Part shown: one piece after another, positions 39,276-48,913 of the stretch
How the letters are laid out: each line of letters starts with the position of its first letter
Numbering within the stretch: position 1 is the stretch's first letter
NCBI RefSeq assembly: GCF_009766005.1
Contig: NZ_LMUK01000032.1
Coordinates: 1-64,000, forward strand
Direction of reading: 5' to 3'
DNA length: 64,000 nucleotides
Origin: Bradyrhizobium sp. S69
GTDB taxonomy: Bacteria; Pseudomonadota; Alphaproteobacteria; Rhizobiales; Xanthobacteraceae
Translations under genes and position numbers: made by a program
The notes under the pieces: model-generated
What the model was told of the DNA's origin: nothing
Databases searched by the model: none
Seen by the model: the letters and a program-made list of their open reading frames with translations, nothing else

Positions 39276-40505
39276 TTAGGCCGCGGCCGGCTTGGCCTTG
39301 GAGAACGCCACCCCCTTGGCCTCGGTGCCGACCGCCGTCAGCACCGCGATCACGATCGCAACCGTGCCGGCGACGATGGCCAGCGCCAGGCCGTAATTGC
39401 CGCCGAAATAGGTGGCAATGCCGGCCTGCAGCGTCGCGTTGACCGACGCCAGCAGATTGCCGAGCTGGTAGACGAAGCCGGGAAACGTCGCGCGGGCATT
39501 GTCCGGCGACAATTCGTTGAGATGGACGGGAATCACGCCCCAGGCGCCCTGCACCGTGAATTGCATCAGGAAGGCGCCGATCGCGAGCATCACGGGGCTA
39601 TCCGAAAACGCCCATAGCGGGATCACCGGCAAGGTCAGCAGCGCCGAGATGATGATGCAGCGGCGCCGGCCGAACCGTTCCGACAGCGTGCCGAACAGGA
39701 TCCCGCCGATGATCGCGCCGATATTGTAGACCACGGCGATGATGCTGACGACGTGCGGCGAGAAGCCGTGTTGCACCTGGAGGAAGGTCGGGTAGATGTC
39801 CTGCGTGCCGTGGCTGAAGAAATTGAACGCGGTCATCAGCACGACGGCGTAGATGCCGAGCCGCCAATGCGATTTCAGCACCGCGAGCGTGCCGCCGCGT
39901 TCGACCGCGACTTCCTTGCTCCAGCTCGGCGATTCCGGCACGTTGCGCCGGATGTAAAGCACCAGCAGTGCCGGGATCACGCCGACCATGAACATGCCGC
40001 GCCATCCGATATAGGGGAACAGCACGCCATAGACGATCGACGCCATGAAATATCCGGTCGGGTAACCCGATTGCAGCAGGCCCGAAACGAACCCGCGGGC
40101 ATGCGGGGGAATGGTTTCCATCGTCAGCGAGGCGCCGACGCCCCATTCGCCACCCATCGCGACGCCGTACAACGCGCGCAGAATGATCAGCACCGTCAGG
40201 CTTGGCGCGAAGCCCGACGCGAATTCGAGCACCGAGTACAAGAGGATGTCGACCATCAAGGTCGGCCGGCGGCCCCAGCGATCGGCGGCGCGGCCGAAAA
40301 TGAACGCGCCGACCGGGCGCATGGCCAATGTCAGCAGGATGGCCAGCGTGACGTTTGAAATATCGGTGTGGAACTCGGTGGCGATGTCCTTCAGCACGAA
40401 CACCAGCAGGAAGAAGTCGAACGCGTCCAGCGACCATCCAAGAAAGCTCGCCGCGACGACATGCTTTTGTTCGCTGGTCCAGCCCGTCAATGCTGCAATC
40501 GCCAT
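39276..40505 (-). CDS. MFS transporter, SHS (lactate/sialate symporter) type
   Basis: 409 residues from the ATG at 40505, twelve membrane segments. GWSLDAFDFFLLVFVLKDIA in the first segment and DRWGRRPTLMVDILLYS in the loop between segments 2 and 3 are typical of the sialate:H+ symporter family, which includes yeast Jen1 lactate/pyruvate permease. It likely imports a monocarboxylate with protons. The reading frame extends upstream but the sequence before MAIAAL is not membrane-like. Confidence 0.9.
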   Translation of the reverse strand: MAIAALTGWTSEQKHVVAASFLGWSLDAFDFFLLVFVLKDIATEFHTDISNVTLAILLTLAMRPVGAFIFGRAADRWGRRPTLMVDILLYSVLEFASGFAPSLTVLIILRALYGVAMGGEWGVGASLTMETIPPHARGFVSGLLQSGYPTGYFMASIVYGVLFPYIGWRGMFMVGVIPALLVLYIRRNVPESPSWSKEVAVERGGTLAVLKSHWRLGIYAVVLMTAFNFFSHGTQDIYPTFLQVQHGFSPHVVSIIAVVYNIGAIIGGILFGTLSERFGRRRCIIISALLTLPVIPLWAFSDSPVMLAIGAFLMQFTVQGAWGVIPVHLNELSPDNARATFPGFVYQLGNLLASVNATLQAGIATYFGGNYGLALAIVAGTVAIVIAVLTAVGTEAKGVAFSKAKPAAA

Positions 40506-40642
40506 ATCAAGCGCTCCAAACGCTGTGAGACGCAGTAATGTCTCACAGAATATGACGGGTGAATAGCGGGCCTGATCGCGACAGGCGTTCTCGCTGCCCT
40601 GCAGCGACAGATGCTCACCGGCGCGGTAAAACCCGCTTGGGC

Positions 40643-40831
40643 TCAGCCCGGCTTCTTGGTGCAGACGGTGAGGATTCCCGCGGTCCTGGTGCATTGCCAT
40701 GGGCCGTTCAGCATCACGCTGGCAAACGGCCTTGGCCGGGTCAATTCGACCGACGCAAATGCCGCGGCGCCGACAAGGGCCAGCATGGCAATGGCGAGGA
40801 GGGTCGCTTTACGGGTCCGCGAACTGTTCAT
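40643..40831 (-). CDS. Small exported or membrane-anchored peptide
   Basis: 62 residues from the ATG at 40831, with GAGAGG eight bases upstream; a GTG at 40840 is also possible. One hydrophobic segment (ATLLAIAMLALVGAAAFASV) and a short tail with two Cys (WQCTRTAGILTVCTKKPG). Function unknown. Base composition and ribosome site support a real gene. Confidence 0.6.
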   Translation of the reverse strand: MNSSRTRKATLLAIAMLALVGAAAFASVELTRPRPFASVMLNGPWQCTRTAGILTVCTKKPG

Positions 40832-41092
40832 CGGCTTCACCTCTCATGGCGGTGCGCCGAGAATAAGAACGGGCGATTCATTGTTATGTGAACGATATCA
40901 CGATTTCATGATCTTGATCGTATCGGGCCGCATCGGGTGGTGAAATTGTGATTGGATCGTGAAAGGCCGTGTTCATCAGCGCAGCCGCAGCGTCGGCTTT
41001 GGAGATGGACGCTTCCAACCGGGCGCTGCTAGTCTCATGCTCCCAATGGTTCTAATACCGATGCTTCCAATAAAGCCGTTTGTAAAACAGGG

Positions 41093-43504
41093 TTGGTGCG
41101 TTTGAACGACCTCACAGGATCGCATGGAATTCCGCCACGCTGGACATCGAGCGCCAAGAGCGCGGTAGGCACCGCTGCGCGCGCGGAAAGCCGGGTCTGG
41201 TTCACGATCAGCCACGGCATCCTCAACGAGATCTACGCGCCGCGGCTTGATAGCGCCTGCATCCGGGATTTCGGATTCATCGTCACCGCGCGCGGCTATT
41301 TTTCGGAAGAGAAGCGCGACACCCATCAAACGGTCGAGATGATCGAAGACGGCGTTCCCGCGTTTCGGCTGGTCAACACCGCGATCGACGGCCGCTACCG
41401 GATTTCCAAGACGGTGTTCTCCGATCCGCTGCGCGAGGTGGTGTTGCAGCAGATCCATTTCGAAGCGCTGGCGGGGTCGCTCTCCGATTATCAGGTTCAT
41501 GCCATCGTTGCCCCGCATCTGGTCAACGCCGGTGCCGACAACACCGGCTGGTACGGCAATTTCAAGGGACAGCCGATGTTGTTCGCCGAGGGCAGGGGGA
41601 CCTCGCTCGCGGTGGCATCCTCGGTGCCTTGGCTGGCGCGTTCGGCGGGCTATGTCGGAATTTCCGATGGCTGGCACAGCCTCTCGCAAGGCGAGGGCTT
41701 GCGAGAGGAATTGCAGCGCGCCGAAAATGGCAACGTCGCCCTTTCAGGCACGCTCGATCTTGCGGCATCCGGCGGGCACGCCGTGCTTGCGATCGGCTTC
41801 GGCATGCTGCCGGAGGAAGCCGGATTGCGCGCGCAGCTCAGCGTGCAACAGCCGCTGGCGCCTGTGCTCGAACATTATTGCGAGGGCTGGCGGCAAAGGC
41901 AGGCCGATTTGCTGCCGCTCGATGACATCGGCGATCCGCAGCGGTTGGGCAAGGGACTAAACCGGTACCGCGTCAGCACGGCGGTGCTGGCCACGCATCG
42001 CGATGAGGCCTCGGGCGCCATTATCGCCAGCCTGTCGATTCCCTGGGGCTATGCCAAAGGCGATGACGATCTTGGCGGCTATCATCTGGTCTGGCCGCGC
42101 GACCTGGTCGAAACCGCGGGTGGTCTGTTGGCTGCGGGCGCCACGGCGTCGGCGAAGTCCGTGCTCGATTATTTGGTCGCGATCCAGGAAGCGGACGGGC
42201 ATTGGTCGCAAAACTCGTGGCTCGACGGCCGCCCCTATTGGGGCGGCATCCAGATCGACGAGACCGGCTTTCCGATCCTGCTGTATGACATGCTGCTGCG
42301 CGCGGGTGCTATCCCGCCGGCGGATCGCGTCCGCTACACCAGCATGATCCGCGGCGCCGCGGGCTATATGGTACGCAACGGGCCCGCGACCCAGCAGGAT
42401 CGCTGGGAAGAGGACGGCGGCTATTCCGCCTTTACCATTGCGGTCGAAATCTCGGCGCTGCTCGCCGCGGCCGAGGCGATGGCGGCCGCCGGCGAAAGCG
42501 CGATTGCGAAATACCTGACCGAAACCGCCGATAGCTGGAACGAACAGATCGACGATTGGGCCTATGCGCGGGACACCGAAATCTCGCGCAAGCTCGGCGT
42601 CGACGGCTATTACATGCGCATCGGTTATGCCTCCGGCGACGCCCATGCGCGGTCGCATGGGCTGATCCCGATCAAGAACCGGGCGAACGGCAATGAAGCG
42701 ATCGAAGCCGGGCTCCTGATCAGCCCCGACGCGCTGGCGCTGGTGCGATTTGGCCTGCGCGCCGCCGCCGATCCGCGCATTCTCAATACGGTGAAAGCCA
42801 TCGATGCGCTGCTGCGGCGCGAACTGCCGACGGGCTCCTACTGGTATCGCTACAATAACGACGGCTATGGCGAGCACGACGACGGCGCGCCGTTCGATGG
42901 CGTGGGCGTTGGCCGGTTGTGGCCGCTGCTGACCGGCGAGCGCGCGCATTATGAGATCGCCGCCGGCCGCCCCGACGAGGCGCGGCGGCTGCTCGCGGCC
43001 CTGGAGGCCTCCGCCAGTTCCGGCGGCCTGATCCCGGAGCAGATCTGGGACGGCGAGGATATCCCGGGGCGGGAATTGTTTCTCGGCCGGCCTTCCGGCA
43101 GCGCGATGCCACTGGTGTGGGCGCACGCCGAACACATCAAGCTGCTGCGCTCGCTGCGCGATAATGCGGTGTTCGACATGCCGCCGCAGACGTTCAACCG
43201 CTATATCAAGAACACGCCGCCACCGGCGCACTTGATCTGGCAACTCACCGCAACGATCGATGGCATCGCGCCCGGCCGCGTGCTGCGGCTGGAATTCCCC
43301 GACGAGGCCCGGGTCCATTGGTCGACCGACAACTGGACCACGATGGCCGACAGCCCGACGGTCGCGACCGGCCTTGGGATTCATGTCCTAGATCTGCCGA
43401 CCGAACCTCTGGCCGCCGGAAGCGTTGTTCGCTTTACGATGTTCTGGCCCGGGCAAAACCGCTGGCAAGGCGCCGATTTCGAGGTCGCGGTTGCTAGAGC
43501 ATGA
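41093..43504 (+). CDS. Glucoamylase (glycoside hydrolase family 15)
   Basis: About 800 residues, cytosolic as no signal is seen. N-terminal beta-sandwich, then the (alpha/alpha)6 barrel with HLVWPRDLVET, the general acid in DRWEEDGGYSAFT and the general base in GLIPEQIWDGED; WPLLTGERAHYE follows. A C-terminal beta domain (LRLEFPDEARVHWSTDNW) ends it. Releases glucose from alpha-glucans or trehalose-like sugars. No ATG start exists; TTG at 41093, GTG at 41096 and TTG at 41102 are the options, the last having AGGG at best spacing. Its stop codon lies inside a GAGCATGATC repeat. Confidence 0.92.
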   Translation: MVRLNDLTGSHGIPPRWTSSAKSAVGTAARAESRVWFTISHGILNEIYAPRLDSACIRDFGFIVTARGYFSEEKRDTHQTVEMIEDGVPAFRLVNTAIDGRYRISKTVFSDPLREVVLQQIHFEALAGSLSDYQVHAIVAPHLVNAGADNTGWYGNFKGQPMLFAEGRGTSLAVASSVPWLARSAGYVGISDGWHSLSQGEGLREELQRAENGNVALSGTLDLAASGGHAVLAIGFGMLPEEAGLRAQLSVQQPLAPVLEHYCEGWRQRQADLLPLDDIGDPQRLGKGLNRYRVSTAVLATHRDEASGAIIASLSIPWGYAKGDDDLGGYHLVWPRDLVETAGGLLAAGATASAKSVLDYLVAIQEADGHWSQNSWLDGRPYWGGIQIDETGFPILLYDMLLRAGAIPPADRVRYTSMIRGAAGYMVRNGPATQQDRWEEDGGYSAFTIAVEISALLAAAEAMAAAGESAIAKYLTETADSWNEQIDDWAYARDTEISRKLGVDGYYMRIGYASGDAHARSHGLIPIKNRANGNEAIEAGLLISPDALALVRFGLRAAADPRILNTVKAIDALLRRELPTGSYWYRYNNDGYGEHDDGAPFDGVGVGRLWPLLTGERAHYEIAAGRPDEARRLLAALEASASSGGLIPEQIWDGEDIPGRELFLGRPSGSAMPLVWAHAEHIKLLRSLRDNAVFDMPPQTFNRYIKNTPPPAHLIWQLTATIDGIAPGRVLRLEFPDEARVHWSTDNWTTMADSPTVATGLGIHVLDLPTEPLAAGSVVRFTMFWPGQNRWQGADFEVAVARA

Positions 43505-43607
43505 TCCGGAAAAGTGGATACCGGTTTTCCCTCGGGACAAACGCAAAACGTTTGCCCGGAGATCATGCTCAAATAAATAGATAGAGCGGGATAAGTCATC
43601 CCGCTCT
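43497..43607. repeat. GAGCATGATC-family palindromic repeat, copy 2
   Basis: GAGCATGATC (43497-43506) faces GATCATGCTC (43561-43570); a second hairpin AGAGCGGGAT/ATCCCGCTCT (43583-43607) follows. Related to 23662-23753. The TGA of the glucoamylase gene (43502-43504) lies within the first arm. Confidence 0.8.
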
Positions 43608-43658
43608 AGGACGGCCTGATGCCAGGTTGGCGCACGCTTGACCGGATGGATTGAACAG

Positions 43659-44477
43659 ATGAGCAACAATCGGAACATAAAATTGCTGCTGGCGGATGTC
43701 GACGGCACGCTGGTGACCCAGGACAAGACGCTGACCGAGCAGGCGGTGGCCGCGGCGCGCGAATTGCGCGAGGCGGGTATTACGCTGGCACTGACCAGCG
43801 GCCGCCCGCCGCGCGGCATGAGCATGCTGATCGCGCCGCTCAAGCTCGAAGGCGCGATCGCGGGGTTTAACGGCGGCGTGTTCGTCAATCCCGATTTGTC
43901 GGTGATCGAAAGCCATCTGCTCGATGCGGCGGTCGCCCGCGAGACCCTGCAACTGATCCTCGATCAGGGCCTCGACGTCTGGCTCTACACCGAAACCGAA
44001 TGGCTGATCCGCGACGCCAAGGCGCCGCACGTGGCGCGCGAGGCGTGGACGGTGAAATTCGACGCCAGGGTCGTGAGCGAATTCACGGCGGCGGATCTGA
44101 AAGACGCGGTCAAGATCGTCGGCGTCTCCGATGACCTCGATAAGGTCGCGTCGTGCGAGAAACTGGCGCAGCAAAAACTGGGCGAGCGGGCCAGCGCCGC
44201 GCGCTCGCAGCCTTATTATCTCGATGTCACCCACCCCAACGCCAACAAGGGCGCGGTGGTGCTGACGCTGGCCAGACTGGATAATATTTCTCCAGAGGAG
44301 ATCGCGACCATCGGCGACATGCCCAATGACGTCCTGATGTTCCGCAAAAGCGGTTTCTCGATCGCCATGGGTAACGCCAGCGACGAGGTCAAGTCGCAGG
44401 CATCAGCGGTGACCGACAGCAATCAGGACGAAGGCTTCGCCAAGGCGGTGCGAAAATTCATTCTGAAGGCCGGTTAA
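43659..44477 (+). CDS. HAD-superfamily hydrolase, Cof type (IIB)
   Basis: 272 residues from the ATG at 43659. Motif I DVDGTLVT (nucleophile Asp), motif II ALTSGRPP, a large cap domain, then motifs III/IV NKGAVVLTLA and IATIGDMPNDVLMFRKSG. Cof-type members are sugar-phosphate, phosphoglycolate or FMN phosphatases; this one, next to a glucoamylase, may act on a sugar phosphate (inference). 150 bases after the glucoamylase with a repeat between, so separate transcription is likely. Confidence 0.92.
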   Translation: MSNNRNIKLLLADVDGTLVTQDKTLTEQAVAAARELREAGITLALTSGRPPRGMSMLIAPLKLEGAIAGFNGGVFVNPDLSVIESHLLDAAVARETLQLILDQGLDVWLYTETEWLIRDAKAPHVAREAWTVKFDARVVSEFTAADLKDAVKIVGVSDDLDKVASCEKLAQQKLGERASAARSQPYYLDVTHPNANKGAVVLTLARLDNISPEEIATIGDMPNDVLMFRKSGFSIAMGNASDEVKSQASAVTDSNQDEGFAKAVRKFILKAG

Positions 44478-44558
44478 GCGAGATTTCCGCGGGGACCGAT
44501 CGCAGGCGATCCTGACAAATCCTGTTCGCGGCCGGTCCGGGATGCTACCAAGCGAACC

Positions 44559-45671
44559 ATGTCAGACGTCGCCGCTCCCCGCTCATCCACCAGATTTCTG
44601 CCGCGCATCGAATCCCTGCGCGGCGTCGCAGCGCTTACCGTGGTCGGCTATCACGTCGCGCCGGTGATGTCGGCGAGCGCGCCGGATGGCTGGATCGACC
44701 GTGTCGTCTACGATGTCTTTTCTGCTGCCGCCAATGGCACCGGCGCCGTGGTGGCCTTCTTCGTCATCAGCGGCTTTGTGCTGGCGCGCTCGCTGGACGC
44801 CAACCCCGATCCGTTTCGGTTTGTCCGCAACCGGGTCTTTCGGCTGTTTCCAGCCGCGGTTGCCATCGTCGCTCTGTTGGCGTTGCTGCACTGGAAGTTC
44901 GGAATTTACGTCGGCAACGAAGGGGATTTCGCGCCCGGCAATTTGATCCTCAACATGCTGATGATCAAATCCGACATCAATGTGCCGATGTGGTCGATGA
45001 CGGTCGAATGCGCGGCGACGCCGTTGATCCTGGCCAGCGTGTGGCTGTTCAAGAACCGCGGCGAAGGGACGCTATGGGCGTTGATCGCGGTGCTGTTCGT
45101 GCTTTCGTTCTTCGGCCAATATGTGCATCTGCTCGGAGGCTTCACCAATTTGACGCCGATGCACGCCTTCGTCGTCGGTTGCCTGGTTCATTTTCGCGGC
45201 GAGCGCGTGGCGTCGGCGATCGGTCGGAACTGGACGACGCCGGTCGCGGCGCTGTCCGTGATAGTGTTCTGCATTTGCGGATCGAGACACCAGTCGGCGA
45301 TCGTCGCGCTGCTGGAGTGCCTCGCCGCGGCGACCTTCGTCATATTGGTGGTCTGGCAACCGGCGGCGCCGCTGTTCAGGCTTCTCGACACCAGGTTGGC
45401 GAGGTTCTTCGGTGCGATTTCCTACAGCTTCTATCTGCTGCATCTGTTGGGCGTCAGCTTCGCCATCCGGCTTCTGCATCCGTTCGAACTGTATGCCGCG
45501 GGAATGCCGGTGTCTGTCGTCACGGTACTCACCACCCTGGTGGCGATCCTGCTGACGGCGCCGGCCGCCTGGCTATCGTGGCGTTTGATTGAAGTGCGGG
45601 CGATCGAATGGGGCAAGCGCCTCAACGGGCAAGCCGCGCCGGCATCGGAACCTGTTCAATCCGCACGGTAG
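44559..45671 (+). CDS. Acyltransferase family 3 membrane protein
   Basis: 370 residues, about ten membrane segments. The start FLPRIESLRGVAALTVVGYHVAPV contains the catalytic-type His of the acyltransferase-3 family (OafA/NodX-like), and FFVISGFVLARSLDAN the second signature. Such proteins acetylate surface sugars, lipopolysaccharide or exopolysaccharide from the cytoplasmic side. No glycan gene cluster surrounds it. Ends 97 bases before a convergent gene with a hairpin between. Confidence 0.92.
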   Translation: MSDVAAPRSSTRFLPRIESLRGVAALTVVGYHVAPVMSASAPDGWIDRVVYDVFSAAANGTGAVVAFFVISGFVLARSLDANPDPFRFVRNRVFRLFPAAVAIVALLALLHWKFGIYVGNEGDFAPGNLILNMLMIKSDINVPMWSMTVECAATPLILASVWLFKNRGEGTLWALIAVLFVLSFFGQYVHLLGGFTNLTPMHAFVVGCLVHFRGERVASAIGRNWTTPVAALSVIVFCICGSRHQSAIVALLECLAAATFVILVVWQPAAPLFRLLDTRLARFFGAISYSFYLLHLLGVSFAIRLLHPFELYAAGMPVSVVTVLTTLVAILLTAPAAWLSWRLIEVRAIEWGKRLNGQAAPASEPVQSAR

Positions 45672-45715
45672 ATCGCGTCGCGCCGCCCCGGGTCGGGCTA
45701 TGCGCGTCAGCTCAA

Positions 45716-45745
45716 GCGTCCGGGCATTCAAAAAAGCCCGGACGC
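45716..45745. terminator. Bidirectional terminator hairpin
   Basis: GCGTCCGGGC (45716-45725), spacer ATTCAAAAAA, GCCCGGACGC (45736-45745), between the convergent acyltransferase and Cys/Tyr-rich protein genes. Confidence 0.65.
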
Positions 45746-45768
45746 GTTGACTGATCGGAAATCGAGGC

Positions 45769-46146
45769 TCAGTAACCGCAGCCGCCGCAACGCGGCCGCA
45801 CCGGCGCGTAGTAGCTGTAGCCGGGGGACACCATCTCGACATGCTGCTGCGTTGCGTATTGCGGCGGCACTTCTTCGTAGGCAACGCCTTCGGGCGCGAC
45901 CATCACGGTCTTCGGGACCATCACGGTCTGATATTGCGCCGGCGTGCGGTGGGCGATCGTGCGGCCGGGAGACACCATCACGGTCTGCTCGACGGCGCGG
46001 TATTGCGGGCGAACGTACTGTTCCTGATAGCAGGTGCCGCACGGCTGCGGCGGCACGTAGCAGCTATAGCAGCCGGCAAAAGCGGCGGTCGGGATCGCGG
46101 CGGCGACGAGGGTGGTGGCGATAAGCGCGGCAATAACGCGGGACAT
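45769..46146 (-). CDS. Secreted Tyr/Cys/Pro-rich protein with VMVxP repeats
   Basis: 125 residues with a signal peptide ending TAAFAG. The mature part starts CYSCYVPPQPCGTCY and contains repeated QTVMVSP, QTVMVPKTVMVAP and VEMVSP units, then ends RPRCGGCGY. Six Cys in CxxC-like pairs flank the beta-rich repeats. Proteins of this style are common but unnamed in Bradyrhizobium-type genomes. Possibly a disulfide-stabilised envelope protein. Confidence 0.7.
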   Translation of the reverse strand: MSRVIAALIATTLVAAAIPTAAFAGCYSCYVPPQPCGTCYQEQYVRPQYRAVEQTVMVSPGRTIAHRTPAQYQTVMVPKTVMVAPEGVAYEEVPPQYATQQHVEMVSPGYSYYAPVRPRCGGCGY

Positions 46147-46443
46147 GAATATACCTGCTGGCTCGAGTGGGCTTCGAGGCTGCTACGCAGCCCCGCTGCG
46201 GTAATCATCTAACCCGAGGCGTGCACGCGTCAACTTGAGTCGGCTGTTTACCTTGACGAACATCGCTAACGGGCGTTGACGCGACACCCTCGTATCGTCG
46301 CGAGTGCGTTAACCCGCGCGGGGCGCATTTTTGCCGGATGGCCGCAAAACTGAATCGGATGTTAACGATTCGCGTCCTAGTTTAGCGTGTTACCACACAT
46401 TGCCCGGACGGCGCCCTCGGCGCCGCGCACTGGACGGATCCCG

Positions 46444-48159
46444 ATGTCAAAGCTGCTCAACCTGTTTTCGAACCGCTCGATCGCGGCGAAGCTCGCCGCC
46501 CTGACCACTGTCGGCGCCATCTGCATGGCGCTGGTCGCGACCTCCGTGCTGCTGGTTGCGCGCAACCAGTTGATATCGGAGCGCACCGAGAAGGCGCAGG
46601 CGATCGTCGACGCGGTCTGGCAGATCGCCGACGGCTTTCAGCAGGCGGCTGCCGCGGGCAAGATGACCGAGGAGGAAGCCAAGACGCGGTTCTACGCGGT
46701 CGCCAGTTCGCTCTGGTACGAAGGGCACACCAATTACGTCTTCATCTACGACACCGAGACCGGCATCTGCGTCGCCAATCCCGGCGTTCCGACTTTGTTC
46801 GGCAAGGACATGCGCCCGATCAAGGATGCCAACGGGCTGCCCTTTGCCTCCATGCTGATCGATATCGCGCGCCAGGGCGGGGCCGGCTCCAGCATTCGCT
46901 ATACGTTCCTGCGCAGCAGCACCGATCCGACGCCGCTCGACAAGGTTGCATGGGGGCGGGGTTTCGCACCGTGGCATCTGATGATCGGAACCGCGCAGTA
47001 CATATCGGCGATCGATACCTCGTTCTGGTCGATGGTGCGGACCGCTTCGGTCGTCATTGCGCTCTTGATGCTGCTGTCGATCGCGATCGCCTGGGCGATC
47101 ACGCGCAGTGTCGTCAAGCCGCTGACCGGCCTTCGGGATCGCATGGCCTCGCTGAGCGCAGGCGAACTCGATGCGCCCGTCGCCGATGCGGATCGGTCCG
47201 ACGAGATCGGTCAGATGGCGCGCACGGTCGGCGTGTTCCGCGACGCCATGATCGAAACCAATCGGTTGCGCGAGGAGCAAATGGCGGTCGAGAGCCGCCA
47301 GGCGCAGCAGCGCAAGACCGATATGAATCAACTCGCCAACCAGTTCGAGAGCGAGGTCGGCGAGATCATCACGCTGGTGTCGTCGGCGGCGAACCAGCTC
47401 GAAGCATCGGCCGGTACCCTGAGCAAAACCGCCGATACCGTTCAAAAAGTCAGCCATCGCGCCGCCAACGCGTCGAGTGATGCGTCCGCGAGCGTGCACT
47501 CGGTGGCCGCGGCGAGCGAGGAACTGGCGTCGTCGGTGGTCGAAATCAGCCGCCAGGTCGACGCCTCCGCGCGCATTGCCAGCGAGGCGGTCGAACAGGC
47601 GCAAAAGACCGATGCACGCATCAGCCAGTTGTCGCAGGCGGCGGCAAGGATCGGCGATGTGGTCGATCTCATCAAGACCATCGCGGGGCAAACCAATCTC
47701 TTGGCGCTCAATGCGACCATCGAGGCGGCCCGCGCCGGCGAGGCCGGCCGCGGCTTTGCCGTGGTCGCCGCCGAGGTGAAGACGCTGGCCGAGCAGACCG
47801 CGAAAGCCACCGGCGAGATCGGTCAGCAAATCGCCGATATCCAGTCGGCGACCGCGGATTCCGTGGTCGCGATCAAGGAAATCGGGGCGACCATCGGCCG
47901 GATCTCGGAAATCTCCTCGACGATCGCATCGGCCGTCGAAGAACAGGGCGCCGCCACCCAGGAAATCTCACGCAACGTGCAGCGCGCCGCGGAAGGCACC
48001 TCGCAAGGGGCTGCCGATCTCACCGACGTTCAGCGCGGGGTTTCCGAAACCGGTGCGGCGTCATCGCAGGTACTCTCCGCCGCGCAGTCGCTCTCAAAGG
48101 AGAGCAGCCGGCTGAAGCGTGAAGTCGGCAAGTTCATGGACACCGTCCGCGCCGCATGA
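46444..48159 (+). CDS. Methyl-accepting chemotaxis protein, single Cache sensor
   Basis: 571 residues from the ATG at 46444. TM1 (~18-40), periplasmic sCache-type sensor (residues ~45-195, [22 protein letters not shown] and [12 protein letters not shown] are typical), TM2 (~200-220), HAMP, then a long coiled-coil signalling domain with the conserved tip [26 protein letters not shown] sequence ([30 protein letters not shown]). Senses a small organic ligand and controls CheA. No other che genes are here. Confidence 0.95.
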   Translation: MSKLLNLFSNRSIAAKLAALTTVGAICMALVATSVLLVARNQLISERTEKAQAIVDAVWQIADGFQQAAAAGKMTEEEAKTRFYAVASSLWYEGHTNYVFIYDTETGICVANPGVPTLFGKDMRPIKDANGLPFASMLIDIARQGGAGSSIRYTFLRSSTDPTPLDKVAWGRGFAPWHLMIGTAQYISAIDTSFWSMVRTASVVIALLMLLSIAIAWAITRSVVKPLTGLRDRMASLSAGELDAPVADADRSDEIGQMARTVGVFRDAMIETNRLREEQMAVESRQAQQRKTDMNQLANQFESEVGEIITLVSSAANQLEASAGTLSKTADTVQKVSHRAANASSDASASVHSVAAASEELASSVVEISRQVDASARIASEAVEQAQKTDARISQLSQAAARIGDVVDLIKTIAGQTNLLALNATIEAARAGEAGRGFAVVAAEVKTLAEQTAKATGEIGQQIADIQSATADSVVAIKEIGATIGRISEISSTIASAVEEQGAATQEISRNVQRAAEGTSQGAADLTDVQRGVSETGAASSQVLSAAQSLSKESSRLKREVGKFMDTVRAA

Positions 48160-48193
48160 GGCGCGACGGCGCGTCGTTGCGGTCCCACACAAA

Positions 48194-48222
48194 AAAGCCG
48201 CCCCGGGTTACGGGGCGGCTTT
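48194..48222. terminator. Bidirectional rho-independent terminator
   Basis: AAAGCCGCCCCG (48194-48205), loop GGTTA, CGGGGCGGCTTT (48211-48222). On the minus strand TTTTTT follows; on the plus strand TTT follows. It sits between the convergent chemoreceptor and Ser-rich protein genes. Confidence 0.88.
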
Positions 48223-48244
48223 AGTGTTATGGATGGGGCGAATT

Positions 48245-48913
48245 TCAGGTCTGATAATTGACCAGCAAGGCGCTGAGTGAACTCTGCGCTGCCGCCGTGC
48301 CGGCCGCGCCGTAGCCGGAGCTCGACGACTGAGCATCCTGCAGCAGTTTCAAAAAGTCCTGAAGCACATTGCTCGTCGAGCTGTCGCTGCTCGAGGACGA
48401 GCTGTCGGTCGATGACGAACTGCTGGTCGAAGAGGAAGAACTCGCTTCAGAGAGCAGGTCGCTGATGGAAAACCCGGTGCCGGTCGAGGACGAGCCGTCC
48501 GCCGACGACGCTCCGCCGGAAGGCGGAGGGCCGGGCGGCGGTCCGCCCGCGCCACCGGGGCCGCCTTGACCGCCCTGGCCGCCAGCGAATGTGTTGGCGA
48601 AAAGGTTTTGCAGTTCGGTCGCCTGGTCGCTGGTCAATGCACCGCTGGAAACCTGGGCCGAGATCAGATCGTCGATCTTGGATTTGATGTCGCCCGGTCC
48701 GGAGCTGCTGTCGCTGGTCGAACTGGAGCTGTCGCTGGACGAAGAGGATTGCTGGCCGGCGGAAAGCGAGCTGTTGATGCTGGTCAGCGCGGACGACAGC
48801 GCCGTCGCATCGCTTGAGCTTACCGTGCCGGCCGACACTTCCGATTGGAGTTCGGACTGAAGTAATTGAAGAGGGCTGTATGAATTAGATCCAACACCCG
48901 AGATCGACGTCAT
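48245..48913 (-). CDS. Ser/Gly-rich low-complexity protein with repeated helical unit
   Basis: 222 residues from the ATG at 48913. No signal peptide. Two similar helical stretches, LQSEVSAGTVSSSDATALSSAL and ISAQVSSGALTSDQATELQN, are followed by a Gly/Pro region (GGQGGQGGPGGAGGPPPGPP) and two long poly-Ser tracts, then a helical end with LQDFLKLLQDAQ. The S-G-x-L-T-x-x-x-A unit resembles helix-loop-helix pairs in Bradyrhizobium hypothetical proteins. Function unknown; export by a non-Sec route is possible but not shown. Upstream open frame to 49096 is not supported. Confidence 0.7.
   Translation of the reverse strand: MTSISGVGSNSYSPLQLLQSELQSEVSAGTVSSSDATALSSALTSINSSLSAGQQSSSSSDSSSSTSDSSSGPGDIKSKIDDLISAQVSSGALTSDQATELQNLFANTFAGGQGGQGGPGGAGGPPPGPPPSGGASSADGSSSTGTGFSISDLLSEASSSSSTSSSSSTDSSSSSSDSSTSNVLQDFLKLLQDAQSSSSGYGAAGTAAAQSSLSALLVNYQT

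Noticed and set aside
41957..43384. A 475-codon open frame on the minus strand
   Set aside because: Antisense of the GH15 glucoamylase, which has catalytic motifs; the minus frame is His/Arg/Gln-rich with no domain.
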